64,000 nt of DNA from Punica granatum (taxonomy: Eukaryota; Streptophyta; Magnoliopsida; Myrtales; Lythraceae). The stretch spans positions 21,290,568 through 21,354,567 of the forward strand of contig NC_045134.1 of assembly GCF_007655135.1 (NCBI RefSeq). Reading direction: 5' to 3'. The translations under genes were made by a program, and so were the position numbers. The notes under the pieces were generated by a model, which saw only the letters and a program-made list of their open reading frames with translations, was not told the origin of the DNA and did not search any database. Positions 36,839 to 48,649 of this stretch are shown here, one piece after another; position 1 is the first letter of the stretch, and every line of letters starts with the position of its first letter.

Positions 36839-37001
36839 TTGGTCTAAATGTTTCGACGTTTATTTTCCTTAAATAAGATCTCGGATTCGAGTTCTATGAA
36901 TGGATAAAATTCACGTTGAAAGAATCGGTTCGAATTGAATCAGTCAGAAATCATAATAGCCTTTCGAATACCAGAATACACAAAAAAAAAAAAAAAAGAA
37001 A
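36839..37001 (+). mobile_element. SINE-like copy (TTGGTTTAAATGG family) with flanking duplication
   Basis: Begins TTGGTCTAAATG, carries the B-box-like CGGATTCGAGTTC, TCTATGAATGG and AAAATTCACGTTG, and ends CGAATACCAGAATACAC plus a run of 15-16 A. AACACGGG occurs at 36831-36838 and 37011-37018, and TTCACA(C/T)TCA precedes each, so the true target duplication may be about 17 bp with a small indel in the left copy. Confidence 0.65.
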
Positions 37002-37019
37002 TTCACATTCAACACGGGA

Positions 37020-39041
37020 TGCATACTTAGTAACAAATAGAATCCCGATTAGGGCTCCGGAGAGGTGCACAACAGGACAATACCGGATAATTGCCTTTTA
37101 GAAACGAGGGATGGAGTTTGCGGAGTCGTACCAAACTAGAAATATTTATGATAAATGATCTTATGGTTGAGATGATCGGGTTTGTCCAGAATACAATAAG
37201 TTAAAAAATAAATAATATACAACACCTTCAAGGAAACTACTCGAGTTTGTTCAAGCAAGTAACTTGAATCCAACTAATTTACTTATATTTCAAGTAAACC
37301 TGTTGGAGTTTTTTTTCAAAAGAACGAATGTGTCTCGTCTTTTATTTATTTGTCAGTCGGTATCATGCCCTATTTCGAACTCTATCTTAGAAACTTTATA
37401 AGATGATTAGGGTAGTCAAATGGGAAAATTAATTACTTAAGATCAAGATCAGATATGAACCCACGATTTATAGAGTGAAGATGGAAGTGATACGTAAAAA
37501 GTGTGTGAGGTTGTTGAATGGGAAATTTTAGGCATTGTATTTGTCAAAATTTTACTGGGTCTTATCACAAGAAATTATTCGGATGAAGGTACCAATTTTC
37601 CAAAATTTTCAGTCAACATCGAGCTGCTGCTGGTAGTAGTCTTAAATAGCATCCTCATCAAATGGTACAAAATTATAATTGGGTAGAATTGACTTTGAAA
37701 ATTGGGCATTGGAGTATGGAATGGGAGCATATTAATTCCTTGTTTAATAATCAACGAATTGCTATTTAATTAAATTTCCAAACTACCCCTCTAATGTAAT
37801 ATATTAACTAAAATACAATTTCATCATCGAGCTTTTCGGATTTGAACTGTCAACTGTGCCTAACCCCCAAGGGCAAATGCCGTAATACCAAAATGCAGAA
37901 GCCAACCAACCTTGAGACATGAATTGGCACCGATTTGGACTCGAACGGAAGAAGCGAGACAAACCTTGCCCATCACAACCAGAGAAAGAGCTATAAAACC
38001 GAACACGGTCGTTCAAGACGAAAGGAATAGAGCATAAGGGAGTACCGGTATTTCTTAACCTTGACTCTTCATAGTATAATCAGCTTCCAGTCTGGCCTAA
38101 TGTAGAGTCTAGAAAATTGAGCAGAACTGAACCATGGCCATCGTCAATAACAACCCCATGGTTCATGCGATGGGATCGGAATGAGACATAGCATTACCTT
38201 TTAAAGTTTCAGTAATCAACTGTTGTTTGTGATTGATCCAATGAAATAGATCGGGTGTATACTAGAATTCGACTTCACCTAACAATTTTCCTCTTAAGAG
38301 CACATGAGACACATTCAAAACGTGAAATTTCCTCAAAGTCCGTTTTTTTTCTTTACCACAGGAATGAAATCCAAGTGGCGTAAAAGGGGGAAGAGATGGT
38401 TGAAAAGTGAGGACAGATAGCACACAGTATCAGCAAAGGATACATGAACTTTGACTTTTATCAGCACACCCTCGACCTTTCTCAGTCATCTTTCAATTTC
38501 TATGCCCAACTAGAACAAAAACTCACTCATAATAAGATGGATGACTAGGCATTTATATCGGTGACCAAACCGGCATCGGTGCAATCTGACGAACGCAACT
38601 ATCCAATGTCAATCGTCTATTCAAAGTTGTGACTACCTCCACTACTGGTGCAGACCAAATATTAGGCAAAGTTTCTAAGTCAAGTGCCTGATCGACAAAG
38701 ACATCAAATTAATTAGGAACCGATTTCAAGATTGCCAGTGAAGCTTCATTAATAACATTAAAATGGGCAGACTTCAGTGTTCTCAAGCGGATGAGGCTTT
38801 ACGGAGCTTTGATGATGGATACGACGAGATACTTACTTTGATGCTTGTATTTTGGTTAAGAACATGCTTACTGAACGAATTACATACCTTTGGAGGCTTA
38901 ATGAGCGCAAAATGACCATCGGAGATCACGACTATCAAATTCTGATTCTAAAATAGACTTTTTGAAGAGAGCTCTGTCCAAAATGTACACTACATACCAT
39001 GTACAGCCGAGGGCTTCGAGCTGTCCTTTTTCTGGAATAAA
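37020..39041. other. Intergenic, no gene seen
   Basis: Beyond the BRCT-gene 3' end (39042) the sequence is mixed. Open frames at 37501-37686 (+) and 37804-38016 (-) show no family resemblance. Confidence 0.5.
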
Positions 39042-42000
39042 TTAAGTGATTCCACTCGTCCGAACATTGGCTTTGAACAGATCATGCCTGTCATTTTGAG
39101 AGAGGTAACCATCATGAAATTTTTATATGTTCTTGTTCTTATGTTTCAGCACGTCAGTTCTGTGATTGACATATTGGTGCACGTATATGAGCATTTCAAA
39201 ATGAGAGTACTATCAGAAAAGTGGACCTCACCTCTTATAATCAAGCTTCTGGGTCACAACGCCACTTAAGATGAGCTCTGAACTGCCAACCATGGCTCCT
39301 GCCATTTATTATAGACAAGAGTTCAGTTCGGTCATCAATTTTTATGTTTTTTTATTTATGGAGGTAGGAAATCGTCAATTCCACCACCTTTATTCAAGAG
39401 AGGAGCACAATCTGTCTGATCTTCTTCACAGGAAATAATTAGAACCTCATCAGGGATTTTCCCATCAATTGTAGTAGGAATCTGATTTTTCTCTATTACC
39501 TGGCAAGGATTTAATCACGCGTCATTAGTTAAAAATGCTTTGCTGTCATAACAAGAGAAAAGGCAACTTTCTAGCATAGGTGCAGATATCTATTTCGATA
39601 TGTACCTGGCCATGGACGGCCTTGACTAAACTCGTGAGCATTTCTGTACTGGGTTTAACTCTTTGGGTGATGAAAACTTTCCTACCCTGCAACGAAAGAA
39701 AGCGAACCCATGTTTTTGTGAGGAGGCACATGATCCAGCATAATGCAAATGTAGCTTCTTCAAAGCAAGAAATAAGGACTATAGGCATCTATCTCACCCC
39801 CCACAAAAAGTATCCTCTTCCAGTTACCTTTAGGATTGGATACTGCCTCGCATTAGCCAATGAGGCAGCCATGTTAAAACTCAATTCCTTTTCCTTTCTA
39901 GCATCTCTGAGAATAAAATTCCTCTCGTCAATTAGACAGCCTGCCTGTGCACAACTCTCGAGCCATAAGTGTGTGACCACTGGTTTGCCAAGAGCAATTG
40001 CTTCGAGCATGTTTCTTGTCCGTGCAAATGTATCTGCTACAAAATGTGTTGCATCCTCAGAAGAAGATGCAGCAGAAATACCAAGTCGTTTCAGGATCTG
40101 TATAGGTGCAGAGACTGGAAATATTAATAGACCATAAAATGTAAATTGATCACTTAAATGAAAAGGGTGGGATAACTACCTTCTTTTGCTGCATGATTAT
40201 GTCATGATCCAAATGTAAGCTGAATAAGACCCGAACTGATGCCATATGTCTCCTATTTCTCAATTCTTTCCATGGGAGATCAGGAAGTGACTCTGTGATC
40301 CCCAATTTCATTAGCTCTTTAAACATATAAAGTTGTTTATTAAGAATAATAAATCAAAGTACAGAAACCAGCATGTGCTTGCCTTTATAGCCAGGCATGA
40401 CAGACTTTGATATGCTCTTCTGCATCGTCAAGCCACCTTCCACTTTATTTTCTACTTTATTTTCTGAAGGCAGGGGACTACTATTCCGTGCAAACTGATT
40501 GGCTTTAATGCTCACACCATTATTGGAGAAAGAGAAATTGGTACTGGATATGAATTTTCTTGAACTGCTTCCATTTCGCATCCCTTTAGTTGCAGTTTCC
40601 AAATTAATGTCACCATTTTGGATTCTTCGTAAGTTCCTATTAGATCTCTTCCCCCTTGGGTATTTCCATGTAGCCATCCCTGAAAGGACACCTGAAAAAT
40701 CAATCGTAAGACCAATTTGCTCTTGTCTGTTGACTTCCCCATTCTTGGCCACCTCAGATGCGTCTGAAATTACTATACTTTGTTCGCTTCTGCTACTATT
40801 TTTGAACCTATCGTGATGGGAGGTAGATTTAACCATTTTGGATTTGGGCATATAAATATCCTTAATATCACTTCTCCTCCTTTTTGAATCCTTAGCCATG
40901 TTTGGTCTAGCCCTTGATGTCAATTGCCTGGCTGTAGGACATACGGAGTTTATGTCAACCATATTGTTTTGAGACCGTCTTTTTCGGGAAGAGAAATTGT
41001 TAGGTCGTAGAGATAGCCCAACATGACCGTCTACCTCTTTTCTGTTATTGGATTGTAAAGTCCCCACATCCCTCCTTTGCCTCATCGGTGCAATCGAACT
41101 TCCTAATATTCTCTTAGATCTTGAAATACTTTCTTCTAAAGCAGACTTCTCCACCAGTGAACTTCCACTCTTTACTTTCTTCTGTGTGACTGATTTAGAA
41201 TCTGACTTCTGCCTTTCTGGGTGTTTCGGCGATGATGCCGAAGTTCCTTGCCGTCTAGTTGAAAGTTGTCTCTGCTTTGAGAGTGAACGAGCATAAACCT
41301 TCTTGGGAGATTTATCGAGACAAGCTACTTTATCTCTTTCGTCTTCCGGGGATGTACTGTAGGTACTCTGTGGGTCTTGATAGAAGAGTGGACTGCTAGA
41401 ATAAGCTACACGTGACAAGGCTTCCATGGCTTCTGCTGCCATCTGAGTGCAAAAGCCTACATCAAATGTTTCTGCTATTTCTCCGCCCAAAACTGATGAA
41501 CTCAACAGCTGCTCAGATGTTTCCTCATTCACATGCTGATTGACATCCACTATATGTTCATGATTAACCTTCTGTCTGTGCACTTCCGCGACATGTCTAA
41601 CAGATTCTGAATGACGATCAACAGATTCTGAATCATTGGCTGAAGCAACAGCTTCTTTTCTTCGAGACTTCATTATATCCCAATGCTTCACAACTTGAGG
41701 AGTATCTGCCCACTCAAAGATTTCTGTACCTTGATTCGAGCTGCTCAAGCTAATTCTCTTGGCAACATCTCTGATACCTTTGGCCCCCGGAAAAAAAGGG
41801 GATCCCTCCTTGACTCTCTTAGCACAATGAACTTCAGGGGACAAATTTAAGTTATTAAAAATCAGGAAGTTTTCCACAAAGTTGAGAGCATTCTCTTCTG
41901 ATAACTCCGCAGGTTCACAAGATCCAATATAACTTGGCCGTACCACGTCTTGCTCGTTCCCAGGCGCTTGAGGTTGAGCTATCTCCCCTTCAAGCACATA

Positions 42001-42755
42001 AACAGAAAATATTCTCTCATAGCAACACAGGTTTCAAGAGAAAAAGAATGAAAAAAAGAAGTCCCAAACTGGTCGTGAAAAGCCGAACATATGAGACAAA
42101 TTCTCTCATGCATTGACAGCATCACAAAAAATTCCCATTTCTGAAGGCACTCGATCAAATGATGCATGTTGAGATAAGAGCTGGACCGAATACAGCAACA
42201 AAGACTGGAGCTTTTCCCCGGATGCGGACCTCCAAAGGCAAACAATTAAGCACAGCATTTTTCATGCAGGATAATTTGAATTCACAGAGAAAGCTCTAAG
42301 CATTAGCCGCTATGCTGCATCAAGTAGCAATAAATGCATCATCAAAAGCAACAGTAACTTACGATTCCACAGTACTACAAAGGGCTAATGACACATTTGC
42401 ATTAATACTCACCGGCATTGCATTCATCGGCAGGAATCGCATCAAACTGTGTCCTCTGGTTCATCTCCGCTTCATTGAGACAAACTCCTCCATCGATTCC
42501 AGCACGAAACGAGGCCTTGACATCATCCACCTGCTCTGTATCATTGATAATCTCATCTTCACTATCGAGCACCACTTCTTCCTGGAACTCCAGCGCTGCT
42601 CCGCACTCAGACACATTCTCCACGGAATTTTCGAGCTCGTCCACCAGTTCAGTCTCGAAGCCTAAATCGAGCGGTTCCGTATCACTGAAGGGACCATCAC
42701 TGGCGACCTCAGTGTCGCATTCATCTCCAACATTATGTCCAAAAAACAGCGATTC
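39042..42755 (-). CDS. Tandem-BRCT nuclear protein (MDC1/PTIP-like plant family)
   Basis: Coding exons on the minus strand: 42413-42755, 40383-41987, 40180-40316, 39828-40097, 39606-39686, 39388-39499, 39232-39298 and 39042-39087, all phase-consistent (886 codons). An upstream exon ends at 42827, but no in-frame ATG was found in its likely transcribed part. Acidic N-terminal DTEPLD / ETELVD motifs and a long basic, Ser-rich middle precede two BRCT repeats. The first has the conserved Trp in VVTHLWLESC; the second runs from GRKVFITQRV to GSSELILSGVVTQKLDYK. The layout matches plant BRCT DNA-repair-type proteins such as Arabidopsis At3g21480. Paired BRCTs usually bind phosphoserine peptides at damaged chromatin, so a nuclear scaffold role is inferred. 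Intron 40317-40382 uses a GC donor. The C-terminus stops soon after the second BRCT. Confidence 0.85.
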
Positions 42756-42826
42756 CTACAGCGTACAGTCAACAATGAAATCGATGGTTGGGACTGGGAG
42801 TCAGAGGGGGGAGTTGAGGGACTTAC

Positions 42827-43080
42827 CGGCCGATGATCGACGACGGAGACTGAGAAATCGGCGGGATGATCGGCGATCGACTGAGTGGAGAGGCGGCAGT
42901 GAATCGTCCGTACAGAATCGATCAAAAGCTGATGACTGACTTTTCCGCCACCTTTCCCCCTTTTAGGCCTTAGAAAGGAAAATGAAATCGAGGGCGGGAA
43001 AGTGGAGATGGGAAATGTTTTCAGAAATAAGAAATCGTTTTCTCTATAGCGAGCAACAGGAAAACTATTTCCAACCAGTG
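42827..43080 (-). other. Probable 5' leader exon and promoter of the BRCT gene
   Basis: The minus strand has a good donor (CGGCCG then GTAAGT at 42826) and a matching acceptor at 42756. The TATATAAATATAATATT run at about 43085-43103 could be the TATA region. The frame is open into the next exon. The only in-frame ATG upstream is 43112-43114, lying in or above the TATA-like run and 17 bp from the tRNA gene. Confidence 0.5.
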
Positions 43081-43131
43081 AATTGTTAATATTATATTTA
43101 TATATTCTTTCCATAAAGAGACGTCAAAAGA

Positions 43132-43203
43132 GGGCATTTGGTCTAGTGGTATGATTCTCGCTTTGGGTGCGAGAGGTCCCGAGTTCGATTCTCGGAATGC
43201 CCC
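43132..43203 (+). tRNA. tRNA-Pro (anticodon UGG)
   Basis: A 72-nt cloverleaf: acceptor GGGCATT pairs with AATGCCC, the D arm contains TCTAGTGGTATGA, the anticodon stem TCTCGC/GCGAGA encloses loop TTTGGGT with anticodon TGG, and the T arm is CCGAG-TTCGATT-CTCGG. Internal A box (TGGTCTAGTGG) and B box (GTTCGATTC) are intact. No intron. A T-run terminator follows within 10 bp. It reads divergently from the BRCT gene. Confidence 0.97.
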
Positions 43204-43210
43204 TCTTCTC

Positions 43211-43215
43211 TTTTA
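43211..43215 (+). terminator. Pol III T-run terminator of tRNA-Pro
   Basis: TTTT lies just after the tRNA 3' end within CTCTTTTATTTTATC, as expected for pol III termination. Confidence 0.7.
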
Positions 43216-43219
43216 TTTT

Positions 43220-45512
43220 ATCTTTTTGCCCTCACCCAAAGATTTGGGCTTTTCGTTTAGAGGCCCAATCCAGGCCCACTAAAAACTGTCACGGCCTTTT
43301 GTTTGGGCCCTCAAGTGTAGTTTCTGTCCTCCTTTTATTAAAGCTATCAACTTGTGTCAAAGGAAGATGTTGCAAGAACAGCGATCTTCTTCTGAAGATA
43401 GGTAATAGTTTTAAGAGTCGGATTGATTACTCGAACCGACTTAACTGGAAGCCCCGCCCTATTTGCTGGTTCTTTAATTAATTCTTTTCGCGTAACTAAT
43501 ATTGTACGGAGCCTTGTTTATGGGCAGAATGTCGGAGAACGGACTGAAACTACGTTATCAGCGGTCAAACTTGACTCTTAATGAATAACTTTGCCTTTTA
43601 ACTGGTAGTTTGATATTAGACAAGTAATAAGACTATACCGGACCTTTTTGTTGATTTAGATTTAATGGAACGCTTTCGACTTTATTAACTTCGTTTGTTT
43701 CAAGGAAAATTAAGTTTAAGAGGAAAAATAATTTTTCAAAAAATAAATTCTGAGAAATAATTAATTTATTTTTCAGTATCTGGAAGTGTTAATAAACTGA
43801 AAAATATGTTCTTCAAATGTTTGAACAAACTGCTTTTTTCCCCTACCCTTTCTTTAGTGCTGGAGCATATATTAGTGTAGTGGCCATGATATTGATTTTG
43901 AACTTGGAAGTCACCTTTGAGTACGACGGCATTGGACTTATCAATTGTCATCGTTTACATTGTATCTATCGCGATGACTTCATTAAAATCTTAAAATACC
44001 TGGTTCAACCCATCGATACTATCGAGCAAAACTACATACACTAAAAAACTAGGATATATGCGTGACTGAAAATTTATCGATTGTGAGTGACACGGGCTAA
44101 CATCTCTTTAATCTTTAGGCCAGTGATCTATCTAATTTAGCATGGAGGCCGGAGCAATTTTCTGCCCCTTAATGAGTTATTCGGGGGTTTAAACCGCTGG
44201 CCTCAATCTTGAAAGGATATGTCGCCTTGGGACTTCATCCACAATCCATCAATGTCTAAAAGGTCACGAATTATTTCATTGAAACGGTTACTCAGAAGTC
44301 TTTTTTTTTTTTCGCCTGATTATTAGGAGGTCATTTTTTTTTGGGTAAAATACGGGGTCAGAAATAAAATTTCTAAGCATTATCTAAAGTATGACACCAA
44401 CAACTTTGGTAACTGCTTAGAACTAATTACTCAAAATGGGGGATGTCACAAGAGACATCCTTGTGTTCCGGTCCTCACAATCAAAAGCCAGTTGTTGCTT
44501 TATTTTATTGTGTTACGTCATGGATCTCCCTTGTAACCAGAATAAAAATTCAGTTGTTTACCAAGTGGGGTTTGATTAGACTTAAATGTAAGTACTAAAG
44601 ATAAAGTTAATGGAATATGTATTTAAGTGTTCACTACTTGATAGCCCAATCCTTCACTTCTTTTTTTAACTTTTGGGCCCAACATTTTTGTATTCTCTTG
44701 ATTTTTCCTTAATTTCAGAAAATAAAAAACAATTTTTGAAAAAGAAAAACCCAAAGAACTCGAATGATCGAGGGGCGGTGGATATGTCATCATGTCCCAC
44801 CATTAATATATATCTTCTCTCTATATTTTTTCGAAGAGAGAGAGAGATGGGGAGAGATCGGTGAGCCAATAATCATTTCTCTCCAGACAATATATTATTA
44901 AGAAGTTTATTTAAGAACATTTTTCATGATCGAAATTTTAATTGCGGTACACAAAAAAACAAACTTATCATGTTTATCTCAAATTTAGTCAAATTTAAGT
45001 TTTGTCTCATAATAATATCATTTTTCTTCATTCAGATACGACCAACCATCCAACGCCGTTAACATTTTTCATCCATTTACATGTTTAGGTGTGGTTTGGG
45101 TGCTTCAGCTCATGTGCTTCAGGAATAAAATGACGAGGAAGAAGAAGAACAAGGAAGATGCATTTTACTTTTTTTAAAGAATTTTTAGAAGTTTAGGTGC
45201 TACTCATTGATGTGGTGCTGTTACCTCAACATTTAATGGTGCCACATCATCATTTGATGAAATAAAACTAAGGTACATGTGAATTGTAAGGGGCAAATGA
45301 AAGTTCACAAATTTGTAGGTTAAAGAAATAAATCATGTTGATTTGAAATAAAAGTGAAAGTCCGTGATCGAAAAGATTCTTAATAGTTTTAGAAAAAAAG
45401 GTAAAAATTTGTAACGTTTTTGGTACAATAATTCTTAAGGAAAAGAATAATAATTAATCCTTTTGCATAAAATAAAATTATTTAACATATGACCCCCTTT
45501 TTTCCCTTCTTA
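43220..45512. other. Intergenic, no gene seen
   Basis: AT-rich. No frame with protein character and no clear element ends. Confidence 0.55.
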
Positions 45513-46008
45513 TTTTTTTTTGCTGAATAAGATAATTCATTAATAAGGAAAAGGTACAAAGTTCGATGGATCTAGGATAGGGTACCATTCGAAAGTACAA
45601 AGAGAGTGAAAATTTGACTTAGAGCCAAATTGGCTCAAGTCATGGGCAAGTGTATTGTCTTCCCTAGGGATCCACGAGCAAAACCAATCCGAGAAGTAGT
45701 TAAGGCTAGAAGTAATATCCGCAACTAAGGTCCTAATTTCCCATGGTGTATTATGCGGGTGCAAAATGGCATCTACAAGAATCAAGGCGTCACTTCGCAG
45801 CCAAATCTTTGTCATTCCTCTATCCGTCGCTATTGAAAGGGCGAGAAGGGCGGCTCGAGCTTCTGCTTGGAGTGGCTTTTCCTCATTGGAGATCTGGACC
45901 CAAGATAGAAACAGCGGGCTGTTTGGTCGTTGGATGATTCCCGAAAGGCGCGCTCTACTACTGGTCCAAGCTGCATCCGTGCTTATAATGCTCCAATATG
46001 GTCAAGTG
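45513..46008 (-). mobile_element. 3' end of a LINE: RNase H domain and poly-A tail
   Basis: The minus strand is open from about 46005 to the stop at 45540-45542 and encodes a plant-type RNase H (RVT_3) domain. STDAAW, QAEARAALLAL, WLRSDALILVD and LAHDLSQFG carry the D-E-D-D type catalytic positions. After the stop comes TTATTCAGCAAAAAAAAA, a poly-A tail (45513-45521). Upstream the frame hits a stop, so reverse transcriptase and endonuclease are missing: a 5'-truncated copy, as is usual for LINEs. Confidence 0.85.
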
Positions 46009-46543
46009 GGTATTTGTGCCTCAGATAGTTGTTATTTCCCTTCTGATTTGATGATGAAAGAAACAGAGCACTGAAGGGGAACAAAAATGAAAGTTTTAGC
46101 CAAGGAAAAAAAAAACTCATAAAAAAGTGAGTTTTACCCTCACCTTAACCTCTTTTACATTACTATGCTTGATAGTAGACGGTATTGTAATATTTCAATA
46201 TTTGGTTAAAAAAAGTACATTGATGGTAAAGATATGTTATTTTACGGTAACATCTTCATTTTCCTCGTTACATATGGGTGATGCTACAGCGGTTGATACC
46301 AAAAAATAATTACTATAGTTGTTTTATTCGTGACTGTCAGATTTCATGACACGCGATTATGACCGTACAAATGTTCTATATTTTTTACTTTAAGATTCAC
46401 CCTTGATATTTTGACAATCTATACTTTCGGCCATATGTCTTCTCGTCGACGTTCGGTCTCGCCCAAGAATGATGTAAAATCCCCACAATTGAAAGAAATA
46501 CAATCTCGTCGCCTAATTTATGAACAGGGTAAATATCTCTAGA

Positions 46544-46696
46544 AGTAATCACAGATGGAAAGATAGAGGCAAAGGCGTCTGTGATAATAGCTCTAGAAGC
46601 AGACCAATTAAATAGCTCGATCTGGCCAGGAGCGTCTAAAATAACATAGTCAATTTGATTTGCATCTGTCTGCCTCTTAATAACCGAGACAACCTC
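46544..46696 (-). pseudogene. Exon fragment of a GPN1/QQT2-type GPN-loop GTPase
   Basis: About 51 residues read like the G3 region of GPN-loop GTPases: VVSVIKRQ, then QIDYVILDAPGQIELFNWSASR and ITDAFASIFPSV. The family has DTPGQIE(I/L)FTWSASG here; this copy has DAPGQ and SR instead of SG. The similarity stops at what look like intron borders on both sides and no other exon is nearby. I infer a single captured or relic exon, not a gene. Confidence 0.7.
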
Positions 46697-46769
46697 TATG
46701 ATCACGAAAATGAATAGGGGAAAAAATGCCAGCTCATATAAAAATGGATTTTTCACAAATGACATGAGT

Positions 46770-47950
46770 GATCACGACGTCCAAAACGGGCTGATGAGCA
46801 ATTTGTGAACTAATTCCGTAAAGCTACTACTAGATTGAATTTTTCTTTCAATTTTAAGAATTTGACAAGATTGATTTATTTTTTTTTATTTGAGGGATTT
46901 GGTTCTTATTCAATTGGGAGTGTATGAACATAAGATGGTTTTTAGTGTTTGTTTATTATTTCTTTTTTTAAAGTAATTAATTATTTTTTATTTTATTAAA
47001 CCGGTACATTTAAATTTGGTTTAATATTGAAGTGGATCCGGCTCGTTCATGGGCGTGACTTAGCGTTGACGAGAAGATGCGTGATAAAAAATATCAATAG
47101 TCAAACTATAAACGATGAATCTTGAGGTTAAAAATCTTGGACACATATACGATCAAGATCTTATGTAAGAGGATCTAACGGCTAGGAAAGAAATAAATCG
47201 CGGTGGTTGTTTTTGTTAGACAATCGTGGTAGAATCTCCACATTATATATATTAATGTATGGGTAAGTAACTAATTGATATTTTTATGGAAAATTTTGGA
47301 TTTAAAATTTAAAATAACACCCTAGAATTCCTTTTATCAACTTTATATATGAATAAACTATTATTTCATTTATAATTCATAAGCACTTGTAGATAAAAAA
47401 TAATAACAATTTATTCATAAATCATATATATCAATAATAACAGGTATTTATAAGTACTTTTAGATAAAAAAATAATTTGCATGCTTTGTAAATAAAATGA
47501 ATAGATTTTATAAATATATGCTTTTTCAAAACTTAATAATTATTCTTTGCCCCATTTTTCTCAGAAGGCTGTAAACTCTGATCTTTCTGTTTCTTTTCGG
47601 CTTACAGAGCTTATGTAATGTAAGTCTGTTTTGTTTTCCGAACTATTGTAAATATATATTTTTTAAGTTTGAGTAATATAGAAGCAGCAATTACCAAAAA
47701 AATATATAATTGAAAAAAAAGGAGAATTTGCTTGAAATTTAACAGAAGGCTTGTTTACGGGGAATGTTAGATTAATTAAAGGGTGCTTTGATTCGCGAAT
47801 TGTTAGATTACATGGAATGTTAGGTTGTGCTTGTTAGGACTTAAATTAAGTGCTAAATTTAATTGCATAAAATTTAAGTGTTTAAGTAATTCAGCAAATT
47901 TTGCTCGGTGGGATCAGTTTTGAAAATTTATATCATTAGATATCTTAGTT
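46770..47950. other. Intergenic, no gene seen
   Basis: AT-rich. No coding character. Confidence 0.55.
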
Positions 47951-47952
47951 AC

Positions 47953-48615
47953 AGAAAGGCCACAAAACTTTTCTTCCTTTAACTTTCGCCCCAGTATATA
48001 TATTTTATTTTTTCAAAAAAAAAAAAGCTTTGATCAAATTGTAGGGAAAGGGGAGAGGGGCGCCGGTGGCTTTCGATCCCGGCCACTATCGCCCTAATCG
48101 AGGTCGCCGATGATGTCAAAGGTCGCTAGTAACCTCGTTTGGGTGGCGATGGCCGGGATCGAGGCCGCCACCGCCTCTAATCTCTCTCAAGAGAGAGAGG
48201 GACTCAAATTAGAGCCAGAGGAGGCTCCATTGCCAGCCTCCACTGATACATAGTAGGTCATCAGCGAGCTCTTTTATGCTAGTAGGGGCCGGCGATTGGC
48301 CCCCACCGACTCTGATTTTTCCATTCTCTCTCTCTTTGATTTTGAATCGAAGAGAGAGAGAGAGAGGAATTTTGAGCGGTAGTGGTCCTCGTTCTTGGTC
48401 ACCACCGCCCAAACGAGATCACCGACAACGTCTGATGTGGTTGGCGACCTCTATTATGGTGGTGGTGATCGAGATTGAGGGCCACCACTGCCCTGGCGTC
48501 GCCCTTCCCTTTCCCTACCCCCTACCACCCCTCAGCGCTCTCCTCTCTCGTTCTCTGTCCCAAAATTGGGTGGACTAAATTGCAAAGAATGTAAAAGTTT
48601 AGGAGCTTTGCTGCA
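47953..48615. mobile_element. Degenerate MULE-type element with GC-rich interior
   Basis: AAGGCCACAAAACTTTTC on the left corresponds to the complement of the right end (AAGCTCCTAAACTTTTAC read inwards), and similarity continues for about 40 bp. The interior 48050-48545 is GC-rich with repeated GGTCGC, GATCGAGG, CACCACCGCC and GA/CT runs and has no real gene. Same character as the interiors of the elements at 16.5 and 34.1 kb. Confidence 0.5.
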
Positions 48616-48649
48616 TATGTTGTGTAAACATCGCTGCATATATTGTGTA

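Noticed and set aside
37804..38016. 70-residue minus-strand frame
   Set aside because: No motif, no splice context and no neighbour supporting it.
43112..43114. ATG as start of the BRCT protein
   Set aside because: In frame, but at the edge of a TATA-like run and 17 bp from a pol III gene; a start there would need transcription from within the tRNA gene. Kept only as a possibility.
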